Origin: Bradyrhizobium sp. WSM1417
Lineage (GTDB): Bacteria > Pseudomonadota > Alphaproteobacteria > Rhizobiales > Xanthobacteraceae
Reading direction: 5' to 3'
DNA length: 64,000 nucleotides
NCBI RefSeq assembly: GCF_000515415.1
Contig: NZ_KI911783.1
Location: 2,718,392-2,782,391 of the forward strand
In this document: positions 16,983 to 25,498 of the stretch, piece by piece
How positions within the stretch are numbered: position 1 is the stretch's first letter
Layout: each line of letters begins with the position of its first letter
The notes under the pieces: generated by a model
Database searches by the model: none
Seen by the model: the letters and a program-made list of their open reading frames with translations, nothing else
What the model was told of the DNA's origin: nothing
Position numbers and translations under genes: made by a program

Positions 16983-18475
16983 GACGCGCCCGCCCCGCCC
17001 GGCAGCTCGCTGTCCGAAGTGGGAAGCTCCAACTCGCCCATCTGGATGGGATAGGAGTGTGAAGTCTTGTCCCACACCAGAGGCCGGCCGGAAACGCGGT
17101 GGCTTGTATAGATGCGGACAGCGCGCCATGTGGCAAAGAAATTGACGAAATTCCCGACGATGAGCCGTGGCGCCGACATAAGAGCATGGCGCAGATTGTA
17201 AATCATGCCAGTGAAGATCATGCGGTTCAGCAGCCGCCATATGAGGAAGCAGAAGGTCACCCAAAATAGGGTCTTCGCCCAATCTGACGACAGGATGGCG
17301 TAAGAAAGCTCGTGATTGGGGTCGAGATACCAGCGGAAAGCTTCGAACAGGATCAAATTCGCCATGGCGAAGTAGGCAAGCATGACCGCAGGACTGGTGA
17401 TCACACCTTTTCGGTCGCGCGCCAGAAAGTACTTCGTGCCGAACTTGCCCTTCCAGCCGATTTCTTCGGTCCCCTGAAAGACGATCCCCAGCAACCATCG
17501 GGCGCGCTGCCGGTACGCTGCTTCCAGCGCGGAGGGAAAGAATTCACGCGTTGCGATCGGAAGGCTCCGGTGGAGGATGCCAGGATTGCCGGTATCGATA
17601 TCGATGTCGATGGCGTACTTCGCCGGGTAGGCGATGAAGGCGGACTTGAAACCAAGCTCCGAAACGCGAAAGGCGATGTCGTAGTCTTCGGTGAAGGACG
17701 TGACGCGGAAGGCTTCGCCCTGGTTCTGGTCGACGAGATGAAGCATCGCTTCGCGGCTGAAGCAGGCGGACACGCCCGCGCAAGGGATGACGCCGGAGAT
17801 GCGTTGCCGGACCTCGAGGTCCTTGGTGTGCATTTCCGCAAACTCGTCCATGTAGATGCCGCCGATCAATGACAGAACGGGGCGAGAGAACGAATAGACC
17901 GGCAGCTGAACGAAATCGTAGAGATCGACGAGTTTGTTGAAGAGCTTCAACTCGAGAGGATGAATGAGATCCTCGGAGTCGTGCATGACGACCCCGGCAA
18001 ACTGGATCGATTTCTCGGCCTCGAACATGAAGATGTCCGAGACAATCTGGTTCAGGCAGTCTGCCTTGCTGGTCGGACCATCCCGGGGTACCAGGACCAT
18101 ATGAATGTTCGGATAGAGGCTCTGCGCCTTTCGGATCTCATCCTGGGTCGGCGGATCGTTGAGATAGACGCCGACGAAATAGTGAGCTTGTTGATAGCGA
18201 AGCAGCCGGGAGTTTGAAGACAGCATGGAAAAAATAACGTCGTGCTCTTTCCAGCATGGGATCATGATCGCGATTGGCCGCTCCGGCAGCTGCTCGAGAA
18301 GCTCTACGTCGGGCAAGTCCCTGGTTCTCGTGATGCCGAACAGCCGCCCGGTCCAGTACAGCACATCCACCACGAGATCGTCGAAGCTGGACACAACAAT
18401 GATGATGCCCGCCACGAGCATCATGATCTCAACCGAATAAAGATACCACGGAAGATAGGCGGTCAGATTGGCCAT
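16979..18475 (-). CDS. Membrane-bound family 2 glycosyltransferase (NfrB-like)
   Basis: 498 residues. It starts with an N-terminal membrane helix (VEIMMLVAGIIIVVSS), then a GT-A catalytic region with IMIPCWKEHD, the metal-binding HDSED near residues 165-169, FTEDYDIAF as the acceptor-base motif and YRQRARWLLG as the QxxRW-type motif. These are the D, D, D, QxxRW hallmarks of processive transferases. It ends with a C-terminal group of membrane helices (MLAYFAMANLILFEAF, LFWVTFCFLIWRLL). Its order resembles the transferase half of NfrB. It starts 3 bp after wecB stops, so the pair is one transcript, and it may use the ManNAc or GlcNAc donor that WecB controls. Confidence 0.88.
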   Translation of the reverse strand: MANLTAYLPWYLYSVEIMMLVAGIIIVVSSFDDLVVDVLYWTGRLFGITRTRDLPDVELLEQLPERPIAIMIPCWKEHDVIFSMLSSNSRLLRYQQAHYFVGVYLNDPPTQDEIRKAQSLYPNIHMVLVPRDGPTSKADCLNQIVSDIFMFEAEKSIQFAGVVMHDSEDLIHPLELKLFNKLVDLYDFVQLPVYSFSRPVLSLIGGIYMDEFAEMHTKDLEVRQRISGVIPCAGVSACFSREAMLHLVDQNQGEAFRVTSFTEDYDIAFRVSELGFKSAFIAYPAKYAIDIDIDTGNPGILHRSLPIATREFFPSALEAAYRQRARWLLGIVFQGTEEIGWKGKFGTKYFLARDRKGVITSPAVMLAYFAMANLILFEAFRWYLDPNHELSYAILSSDWAKTLFWVTFCFLIWRLLNRMIFTGMIYNLRHALMSAPRLIVGNFVNFFATWRAVRIYTSHRVSGRPLVWDKTSHSYPIQMGELELPTSDSELPGGAGAS

Positions 18476-18478
18476 GAG

Positions 18479-19666
18479 TCAGGATGCATGCCGAAGAGGA
18501 GCAATTGTTGCTGGTTTCTGGTCCTGGCCAGTCACGAAATACCGGTAGAGGACCTCGACGATTCGGCGGCTGGCGTGCCCGTCGCCATACGGAAATACGG
18601 AGCGCGCCATCTTCGTATATTTTGCCGGCGTTTTGTTTAGCTCGTGGAGCGACTTGAAGACTGCTTCGCGAGAGGTCCCCACGAGCTCTACAACGCCCGA
18701 CGCGACTGCCTCCGGACGTTCGGTGACGTCCCTCAGGACCAGGACTGGTTTGGCGAGGGCCGGAGCCTCTTCCTGCAATCCCCCACTATCCGTCACGACG
18801 CACCAGGCATTCTGGATGGCCGCGACCATGGCCCGGTAGCTGAGGGGTTCAACGAGATGAATCCTGGGGTGACCAGAGAGAACCTCCATGGCCGCCTCGC
18901 GGGCGTTCGGGTTCGGATGGACAGGGAAGTAGACGCCAACATCCGGGGTGAGGTCGACAAAAGCTCTCACTGCCGTGAGAGCATCCCTCAATCTCGTGCC
19001 GAAATTTTCTCTGCGGTGCGCAGTCAGCAGTATCATGCGTCTCGCCTGAAACTCCGGCGGGGCAGGCGGCCTGGTGGCGGCGATTTCCAGGAGCGAGTCA
19101 ATCACCGTATTGCCTGACACGAACACCTTGTCTCTCGGCACGTTCTCATTGATCAGGTTTTGAGCCGCTGCTGAAGTTGGGGCGAAATGTAGCGCTGACG
19201 AAACGGCGATTGCGCGCCGATGGAATTCCTCAGGGAAGGGCGCGTCGAGCTCGGGGGTCCGCAATCCGGCTTCAATATGAACGAAGGGTGCCTTTCGGTA
19301 AAATGCGGCAACCGAGGCTGCATATGCCGTGGTTGTGTCTCCCTGCGCGATGACACAGTCCGGTTGTTCGCTTTCGAGAATGCGATCCAGTCTGCCGAGA
19401 AGTCGACTTGCGGTCTGCGCGGGGCTAAGGGAGGTCCCACGGTGCCGGATTGCAATGTCAGGTATGAGTCCGAATTCGGCCAGTGTCAGATCAAGCAAGT
19501 CGCTCTGTTGACCGCTGGTTACGACCCTGACGTCGGCCCATCCTGTGCCGCGCAGGCGCCGGATAACCGGCGCCAGCTTGATGACTTCCGGCCGGGTGCC
19601 GATGACGACAAGAAAGGTTCGAACAGGAATAGAACGCGTGAACTCGTCCCGATGCGGGAGATGCAT
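18479..19666 (-). CDS. wecB: UDP-GlcNAc 2-epimerase, non-hydrolysing
   Basis: 395 residues. The N-terminus shows the family signature TFLVVIGTRPEVIKLAPVIR, followed by VTSGQQSDL, VIAQGDTTTAYAAS, HIEAGLRTPEL and PFPEEFHRRAIA. The C-terminal half has LLTAHRRENFG, FPVHPNPNAR and the VTDSGGLQEEAPAL nucleotide-binding loop. It converts UDP-GlcNAc to UDP-ManNAc for surface polysaccharide. Typical relatives begin at the equivalent of VRTFLVV; the ATG adds about 15 residues, and no closer start codon is visible. It is the first gene of a pair with the GT2. Confidence 0.93.
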   Translation of the reverse strand: MHLPHRDEFTRSIPVRTFLVVIGTRPEVIKLAPVIRRLRGTGWADVRVVTSGQQSDLLDLTLAEFGLIPDIAIRHRGTSLSPAQTASRLLGRLDRILESEQPDCVIAQGDTTTAYAASVAAFYRKAPFVHIEAGLRTPELDAPFPEEFHRRAIAVSSALHFAPTSAAAQNLINENVPRDKVFVSGNTVIDSLLEIAATRPPAPPEFQARRMILLTAHRRENFGTRLRDALTAVRAFVDLTPDVGVYFPVHPNPNAREAAMEVLSGHPRIHLVEPLSYRAMVAAIQNAWCVVTDSGGLQEEAPALAKPVLVLRDVTERPEAVASGVVELVGTSREAVFKSLHELNKTPAKYTKMARSVFPYGDGHASRRIVEVLYRYFVTGQDQKPATIAPLRHAS

Positions 19667-19885
19667 GTCCGAAGCCCCAAAATCGACTCGCCAGTGCGGT
19701 CGATGCGCCGCACAAGGCCGAATTATCTGTCGGTATTTAGGGGAACCAGCTTAATCGGAGCCCGCCCTTCATACAAATGATGTTTCGGCAATCATGAAGG
19801 GAAAACAAAGCATTGGCAATACAGGGTAAATGTTACCCGAAAAATGAGCAGGCCGGAGGGGAGCAGCTGGTGCCAGACGAGCGGG

Positions 19886-20905
19886 TTATACGGTTGCCGA
19901 ATCGCGCCATACACTGGCCTCATACCCGTCGATGACCTGGCTCGTGTGGGTAAATTCCTCGAGCTGACGCAGGGGTTCGATAACTTTTCGGGCGATCAGG
20001 ACTGTGTTGGGCTCGGCGTGCTTTTGCATATGGCCGGCCACATCGATGACCCTGTCGGAAATGGTCTCCAGTGGGGTCGAGTCGTCGAAATAGACGAGAC
20101 CGGCGTTGACGCCGCAGCGCACAGAATAATCGGCCTTCGAAATCTTCACGTCCCGGTTGAACCCCTTGAGGCTCTTGATCACGTCCTTGCCGGCCTGGCA
20201 CGCGTCCTCCACGTGAGCAAAGCAGGCCATGACCCCGTCAGGTGTCCAGGCCGTCTTCAAGACACCGCGGGCCCGGAATATGCGCTCCACCAGCTTTCGG
20301 TATTCAGCAAAGTCGTACTGAACCGACGCGGGATCCTCGCCGGTTTTCATCTGGGCAGATCCGACGACATCAACCGCCAGAAACGCAACTTCTCGTCCGA
20401 ATGAATCGAGTTTTTTCTTCGTTTCAGCGAACACCTTCAAAAGGTCTTGCCGGTTTACCGCGTTATCGCTTTCCGCGACTCTCAGTTTGCTCTCCAGCTG
20501 CTTGTCGAGGGCGGAGCCCGGTTTCACACCCTCCTTCTCGCGCCACTCCTGCGCAGAGGCTCTAAGCAGGCGGCGGTTGAACGAGTGCTGGCTCCTTTGA
20601 GCCAAAGATCCAACCGTGAAAGTAACGAGGATCGCCAGGCCTATCAGAATCCAGTCAGATCGATCGGCGCCGGCAATGTTCGTCGGTATGTAATGATGAA
20701 GGAGCGGTGATGCCTTCTTGAGAATAAGGTCCCGCGCGTCCAGCAATGTTGCCGAGAAACTGGCCCCCTTCGGATTGTCGAAAAGAAGAAAAAGCTTGGG
20801 AGCGAGCAGCGTAAGCGCGAGGGCGAATGTCGCAATTCCAAGCAATCGCCGTGCTGTGAAAAGAAAACTCACAACGAACGATTTCCGCGCTTCCCTATAG
20901 ACCAC
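19886..20905 (-). CDS. Membrane protein with class III cyclase homology domain
   Basis: 339 residues. Two membrane segments (LLGIATFALALTLLAPKLFL and WILIGLAILVTFTVGSLA) flank a periplasmic loop. A helical linker with KKLDSFGREV then leads into a cyclase homology domain: FLAVDVVGSAQMK (metal aspartate and D-V-V-G), a central AWTPDGVMACFAHVEDA matching the G-D-G/xDG loop, VRCGVNAGLV and TISDRVIDVAGHMQKHAEPN. The last motif corresponds to the 'G..vn.AarL...a..g.i..s' end. The second metal aspartate and the transition-state residues are not obvious, so it may be weakly active or a binding domain. It is a single gene between the wecB side and a decayed PEP-CTERM gene. Confidence 0.75.
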   Translation of the reverse strand: MVYREARKSFVVSFLFTARRLLGIATFALALTLLAPKLFLLFDNPKGASFSATLLDARDLILKKASPLLHHYIPTNIAGADRSDWILIGLAILVTFTVGSLAQRSQHSFNRRLLRASAQEWREKEGVKPGSALDKQLESKLRVAESDNAVNRQDLLKVFAETKKKLDSFGREVAFLAVDVVGSAQMKTGEDPASVQYDFAEYRKLVERIFRARGVLKTAWTPDGVMACFAHVEDACQAGKDVIKSLKGFNRDVKISKADYSVRCGVNAGLVYFDDSTPLETISDRVIDVAGHMQKHAEPNTVLIARKVIEPLRQLEEFTHTSQVIDGYEASVWRDSATV

Positions 20906-21424
20906 TTAATCATCTCCAGAGCGACCCAGGCGATGCGGGTCCCGCCGGACTATAGCCCGCGTGCGACAGCGGGCGCAATTGCCGGACAGCATCCATCCGG
21001 GATGATGCTTTCGAGACTCGCGCAGCTAGCCTGAGAGTTCAGTGAAGTTGCATTGCATGAGGCGTCACCGTCAATCCGGCGTTTGGCTGGCGAAAGTCGG
21101 CCGGGGTGGTCGGTGAAGTCGGCGGTGTGGCACCTTGTCGGCGACTTCAGACCGGGACGCCCGTCACGGATAAGGGCGCTTTCGTATGATGCGCGTCCCT
21201 GTGTGATCTCTCAGTTCGATGCACTCGACGTCCGGACAAGTGTGCAATGAGGCACGCCTCCGTGCGGATCACAAGTGTCAGCTTGCTGAAGGCCTTGAAT
21301 GGCGCCGGCCATTGATCGGGTGACGGCAAGGCGATCGTGCAGTTCGTTTCAAAGCCGACGTGGAAGACTTCTTCCCGATGGTCGATGCGATTGAGGTCCG
21401 CAACACCCAGGCTCGGGGACGGCG
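20906..21424. other. Intergenic stretch of about 520 bp
   Basis: No gene can be supported. A CATCCATCCGGGATGATG arrangement near 20990 has short inverted arms. The right part may be the broken 5' portion of the PEP-CTERM relic that follows. Confidence 0.35.
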
Positions 21425-21640
21425 GTGCTCAAACAGTCCAGCTCACTTGATACCGGGGATTGCGTCGCGGTAGTCGCGAAGGATTTCAATCCCCATATGG
21501 AGATCACCTGGGACTATAGGCCTGCTGCTGTAGCTGCTTTACCCGAGCCCTCCATACGGGCCGTGCTCATTTCTGGCTTCGCGGGCACCAGCTTGACGGC
21601 TTATGGGCGCAAGTCGAGGCCAGCATTAAGGGCCATCTGA
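21425..21640 (+). pseudogene. Remnant of a PEP-CTERM surface protein
   Basis: The last part of the frame reads WDYRPAAVAALPEPSIRAVL, then ISGFAGTSLTAYGRKSRPA. This matches the alphaproteobacterial sorting tail [23 protein letters not shown] position by position, with Trp changed to Arg and the last arginine pair partly lost. Upstream only about 40 residues are open, without a signal peptide. A GGCGGCC-TTCG-GGCGGCC arrangement with TTT follows at 21664-21686, like a decayed version of the terminators behind the intact PEP-CTERM genes. Dead gene, recognisable by its tail only. Confidence 0.65.
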
Positions 21641-21801
21641 TCCGTGATCAAGGTTTGATACTGGGCGGCCTTCGGGCGGCCTTTGCCAGCCTGCAGGCGC
21701 GGTATAGCAATTTGGCCCATCAAGGGACGCGGAGGGCCACCCGCTCCTCGGCCGATGCTGGCGGCAAACCGGACATCACAGTGCGAGCCGTTTGATGGCG
21801 C

Positions 21802-22176
21802 CTAGCCGAGACGAAAGACGCGACGGAAAACCTTTTCGGCGAGAAACGAGACGAAAAACCCAACCCAGCCACCAAGCGCTTTTTCCAGTGTGTCGATCAG
21901 GCGCGGGTCTCGATCTGGAACGACGAACTGCGCAAACTCGAGTCCAACGATAATCCCCAGGATAGAGATCGCGACCAGCCTTGGGCGATCAGGGACTGAA
22001 AGCCGAAAAAGGAAGCCGAGTACGGCGTAAGCGCAGAACCGTTCAAAAGCTGTGATCAGCTCTGTGTCGGTATTGACAAGAGTTGGCCTCGAGGAAAGCC
22101 GGGACAGGGTCGCAAAAACAATAAAGGCAAGCCACCCGAGGGTGGCGAGGCGCAACAGGATTCTGGCTGCTCGCAT
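21802..22176 (-). CDS. VanZ-like membrane protein
   Basis: 124 residues from MRAARILLRLATLGWLAFIV. Predicted helices are at residues 8-25, 48-62, 66-84 and 104-116. The 'GWLAFIVFATLSRLSSRP' opening, 'FERFCAYAVLGFLF' and 'LGIIVGLEFAQFVVPDRDPR' with the E..Q..vP.R motif are the VanZ pattern. VanZ gives low-level teicoplanin resistance in enterococci, but in proteobacteria these proteins sit beside exopolysaccharide and exosortase genes with unknown role. Upstream in-frame codons to 22407 are open but unlike the family. Confidence 0.85.
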   Translation of the reverse strand: MRAARILLRLATLGWLAFIVFATLSRLSSRPTLVNTDTELITAFERFCAYAVLGFLFRLSVPDRPRLVAISILGIIVGLEFAQFVVPDRDPRLIDTLEKALGGWVGFFVSFLAEKVFRRVFRLG

Positions 22177-22543
22177 AAGACGTGAAACTCCAACGAAGTC
22201 GGGGTGCGATAAGGCAGGCGCACTCTGTTGGCCCCGGCCGCAGCCAGGAGGCTCAGGAGCAGGCCCGTGCTGGTACAGGGGGCAACCTGGCAGTTTGCGT
22301 TGCACCCGAAACTGATCGGAGAAGCGAAAGTGGGAAGCACGCGTAAACAGCCCGGCAAGGCTGTATTTGCCTGCATTGTTCGGCCCGGAAGGGGCCGGCG
22401 CGCGCAAACCACAAGGCTGGCCGAAGGCTTCTGCTGAACCACCTGAAAAGGTAATTCGCTGTGCTCAATATTGGCCGCGCAGCTTGACATGGACAGGTTC
22501 TGACCGATTGTCGAGCGTCCGTGGGGGTTTGGTCGACGCCAGG

Positions 22544-22642
22544 CTATTGCTTGTCAAGCCACGCGTCGATCCTGGGTTTAAACGCGACAAAGGACAACGA
22601 GAAGCAGGCACCAAGCACAAAGCAGATGGATGCTATCGAAAT
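22544..22642 (-). CDS. 32-residue membrane protein, family B, ATT start
   Basis: The frame ends FVAFKPRIDAWLDKQ, repeating the KPRIDAWLD motif of the protein at 8718-8816, behind one hydrophobic helix (IASICFVLGACFSLSFVAF). No ATG, GTG or TTG is available. An AGGAG ribosome site is followed six bases later by ATT at 22642, which gives exactly the same length as the other copy (32 residues). Either ATT is used as a rare start, or the copy lost its start by a point mutation. Confidence 0.5.
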   Translation of the reverse strand: MSIASICFVLGACFSLSFVAFKPRIDAWLDKQ

Positions 22643-22693
22643 CGCACACTCCTGTTCGCCTGGGTAGACTCATGTGCTGCCAAGCAGGATTGT

Positions 22694-22996
22694 TTATTCG
22701 AATAACAAGGCAGCCAGGTAGCCGATCGGTTGCCATACCAACCAACCAATCGCGGCAAGCCAGACGACAGTAACGACGACCGCACTTGCACTGAATACCA
22801 GAGGGAAGAACAGGTCGGAACGTTTGCGGCTCTCAATCGCCACATCACTTTGATCTGCTGTCTTGTCGAACATTGGGGTTTCTTGACCTTCGACTGCGGC
22901 TGTGGCCTTGACGTCCGGCTGCTTACTGGATTGTCTGCAATCCAAAGTCGCATCTTTTAGCTCAGCCGCCGCTCGATTCGCTGAAAGCTCTTTCAC
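22694..22996 (-). CDS. Small membrane protein, 100 residues
   Basis: MKELSANRAAAELKDATLDC opens a polar, acidic N-terminal 60 residues. The end is hydrophobic, with two helices (FFPLVFSASAVVVTVVWLAAIGW and VWQPIGYLAALLF). It lies 30 bp downstream of the gene at 23027-23278 on the same strand, suggesting one operon, and near the VanZ-like gene. No family is recognised. Confidence 0.6.
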   Translation of the reverse strand: MKELSANRAAAELKDATLDCRQSSKQPDVKATAAVEGQETPMFDKTADQSDVAIESRKRSDLFFPLVFSASAVVVTVVWLAAIGWLVWQPIGYLAALLFE

Positions 22997-23026
22997 CAGA
23001 GCTATGTGCTTGTGGGGGACGACCGC

Positions 23027-23278
23027 TCATTCGAGGCTCCGGACGTGCGGCGACCTCGCCCAGCCGCTGTCCACGGACCCTCTGAACAGGTTCTCAACCA
23101 TCGTGTTTTCCTCCGGCCGTTCGATACGCGTGCAGAACACAGCGTGCCGCTCGATCTGCTGATACAGCTCTTCGGCGCGCTCTCTCGCCTTGTCGATAGC
23201 GGGAGGGAAGCCCAATCTGTCATGGGTGAGCGCTTCATGGTCCGAGGGTCTTTGAATGACATCCGCGCGCTCCAGCAA
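23027..23278 (-). CDS. Hypothetical helical protein, 83 residues
   Basis: MLERADVIQRPSDHEALTHD begins the product. The middle AIDKARERAEELYQQIERHA is a charged amphipathic helix, and the end is short and polar. It has no membrane span or known motif. It precedes the 100-residue membrane protein gene by 30 bp and is probably co-transcribed. Confidence 0.5.
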   Translation of the reverse strand: MLERADVIQRPSDHEALTHDRLGFPPAIDKARERAEELYQQIERHAVFCTRIERPEENTMVENLFRGSVDSGWARSPHVRSLE

Positions 23279-23491
23279 AAGGTGGGCCGCCAGACCTGGG
23301 GGCGTTGCTGGCGGCCCATGCCGGACAGTTCAAATCGTGGTCTTCGGGGATCGACCTGGGGGCAAGACCATCCGCGACCGGCGCGACAAGCATTAGCCGG
23401 GTGCGCCCCTGGTCTCAAGGACAGGTTCGGATTAACCTCACTTCTCAAGGTTAAGGGAGATCCCGTCTCCGTTAGCAACAAGGCAGGACGC

Positions 23492-23605
23492 TCAAGGCCG
23501 TCTCTGCATCAGTGGCGGCGCGCCGCCCGCACGTCGTATCGGCACAAGCCCTCCGGCAAGCAACGCGCCGAGACCAGTTGCGATGGCCAGGTTGAGCTCG
23601 ATCAT
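23492..23605 (-). CDS. 37-residue membrane protein, family C, perhaps frameshifted
   Basis: The ATG at 23605 gives MIELNLAIATGLGALLAGGL, closely matching VVDLNLVVAIALGAFLAGGL of the protein at 6211-6339. After this helix the current frame reads VPIRRAGGAPPL. A shifted frame reads LCRYDVRAARRH, nearer to LCGYGVRAAVSARR of the other copy. So the N-terminal helix is conserved and the basic tail appears lost to a one-base indel. Confidence 0.5.
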   Translation of the reverse strand: MIELNLAIATGLGALLAGGLVPIRRAGGAPPLMQRRP

Positions 23606-23741
23606 TGTTTGCAATCCCCATCTCTGTCGGCAGTATTCTCGATACCTTGCCAGCCGGTGCCGTTCCCAAGTACGTGATCGGGCTTGCGGAACGAAACCGC
23701 CGATACTGGCCTATCCCTGCAACAGCTGTCCGGAGGGCAAG

Positions 23742-24014
23742 ATGTCCCGCTTCACCACCTGGGTCATTGCCGTAATGTTGGTCTCTACACCTGCGCTGGC
23801 GCAGGTCGATCTGCGACAACCAAACGGGCCCGTTGACTTGCGTGTCGATGGACGTCCGAACAAGCGCGAGGGCTTGCCGCCGAGCGCCGCCGATAAAGGT
23901 AACAGCAGTCGTCAGAACTCGATTTACCAGAGCGATTGCGCCGAAGTGGATCAGCTCAATCCAAATGCTCGGCCGCGCTATCAGGATAGAGTGCGCCGAG
24001 CCTGCGACCAATGA
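23742..24014 (+). CDS. Small secreted protein, 90 residues
   Basis: The ATG at 23742 sits behind CGGAGGGCAAG, a strong ribosome site. A signal peptide (MSRFTTWVIAVMLVSTPALA) leaves a polar mature part QVDLRQPNGPVDLRVDGRPN, then SIYQSDCAEVDQLNPNARP and CDQ at the end. The two mature cysteines could pair. Unknown family; predicted periplasmic. Confidence 0.65.
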   Translation: MSRFTTWVIAVMLVSTPALAQVDLRQPNGPVDLRVDGRPNKREGLPPSAADKGNSSRQNSIYQSDCAEVDQLNPNARPRYQDRVRRACDQ

Positions 24015-24069
24015 AAAGAAAGACCGCCCGAGGCGCTCTCTGTAGTTGTTGATGAGCAATTGAGATCAG

Positions 24070-24538
24070 GCAACAAGCGGGCCTGCTTGCGACGATGTCA
24101 GGCTGGAAAGCGTACACCATGAAAGCCGGAGAGCATCATCGACGAGGTTGATGGTTCAGGCACAATCAATGTGCCTGACGTATAGCTCGTCACTCCGGCG
24201 TATGGATCGTCAGTTGCCGGCAGATTTCCGCAAAACTGAAGCTGGATGCTGAGTTGGAAAGTAATCGCCTGCGAAGTTACCGAAGCCGACCAACTTGACC
24301 CCGTGATTGGTGCCGCTGTTCTTGAACAGGGTAGGAGGAAAGGTCCGAAGACGTAGTGATCACCGGACGGGCTCAAGATACCTCTCACCAAGCCAGGCGT
24401 CGGGTTGAAGTTTGTCGCCAAGCTAAATTCAATCCGGTCCGGAGTGTGCCCTGCTCCAGTTGTCGCGTCGAAGTGGGCTCGTGATTCTACCGAAGGGTCC
24501 TTTGAGAGTGCTTGAGAACCCGACGCCTGAGAACGCAA
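24070..24538 (-). pseudogene. PEP-CTERM protein with broken sorting tail
   Basis: The minus-strand frame encodes a beta-rich body (TPDRIEFSLATNFNPTPG, ITFQLSIQLQFCGN) and ends TLIVPEPSTSSMMLSGF followed by HGVRFPA and a stop. It resumes after the stop with HRRKQARL. Compared with [26 protein letters not shown], the tryptophan is lost and the stop falls where the tail tyrosine should be. There is no signal peptide or standard start. The body and the arginine-rich end remain recognisable. Confidence 0.65.
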
Positions 24539-24591
24539 TTTACAACCGCACTCTCTGACAGGTCCTTTTCATGGGACCCCTGGTCGGTTCT

Positions 24592-24696
24592 TCAGCCCGA
24601 TTTCGCTATCGACATCCCGATTGCCCCGGCGAGGATCGAAACGCATCCAGCCAGGATCAGCCAATGACCGGTCTGCAGTTCTGCGAAGTAGCTCAT
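24592..24696 (-). CDS. 34-residue membrane protein, family D
   Basis: The frame reads MSYFAELQTGHWLILAGCVS, then ILAGAIGMSIAKSG. A short amphipathic head is followed by one helix. It resembles short membrane peptides I associate with Bradyrhizobium genomes, but I cannot name a role. The ribosome site is weak. It ends 53 bp from the start of the broken PEP-CTERM gene. Confidence 0.45.
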   Translation of the reverse strand: MSYFAELQTGHWLILAGCVSILAGAIGMSIAKSG

Positions 24697-25498
24697 AAAT
24701 GCGCCCACGAAGACAAAAGACCATTCGGCTCTATGGTTGCGGGCGAGTCAATCCGGCACGGAAGCAATGACTGCCACTCCGTGCTGCTTGATTTCTCAGT
24801 TGGTTGCACTGCGATCATCGAATCGGCCAGGGTCTCGCCTGGCAGTGGTGCCCGCGTCGGAGGGATTCGCGTTGCTGGTCATGGTGGCACCGGTGCGAGG
24901 CATTCACGATCCTTCTCATGTTTGCGCAATGCTGGTTCATTCTCCGGCACGGCCCGGTAACTCTGTTCCATGGCTTCCAGGCTCCGGGCGGCCAAAACAG
25001 AAGTTGACCCTTTTGGGGACGGATCCATGCGCATGTCGTTTGGAAGCCGACCCACAGGGCTTCTCGGCTCATATTTGGTGCCGAGCGTAAGTCAGACTGT
25101 GGGGAACCTGGTTGAGCAGGCACGGGCGCTCAATCCAGGCATGCCGCCGGGCGCTCAGGAAGACCGGGCGGCGGTTATGACCAATCCATCCGACAAGGCC
25201 CTCGTCCAACCTGACGGCGAATCCTTCAAAGAGGTGGCGCCCCTAACGGGGCAGGAGCAGGACGATGACGCCGGAGTGAAGGTGCAGGAACGTGCTGGCG
25301 CACAACAGCCAGTGCAGCGTCGCCCTGCCTTAACCATGCTTCGGGGCAGAGAGCCGGCGCCTAAATTCATGTTGCTCCGCACAGACAACGAGCCTAAGCT
25401 TAAAATTGCTAACAAAAAGTTATTGGGACGTTTGTCAAAAGCCGATTTTTGTGGTTCATCTCCCCGATTAATTTGCCGTTAGAATTTGGTGAAGTTTG
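24697..25498. other. Control region before the sugar transferase, about 800 bp
   Basis: Plus-strand frames between 24970 and 25482 stay open but have no known motif and no start context. The AT-richer part from about 25390 to 25490 (AAAATTGCTAACAAAAAGTT, then a TTTGT-rich run) probably contains the promoter of the sugar transferase gene. Confidence 0.4.

Noticed and set aside
21802..22407. Longer 201-residue version of the VanZ-like protein
   Set aside because: The first 77 residues do not resemble VanZ and lack a start context; the internal ATG gives the family length.
23472..24059. 195-residue minus-strand open frame
   Set aside because: It is opposite to the secreted-protein gene with signal peptide and strong ribosome site and shows no family.
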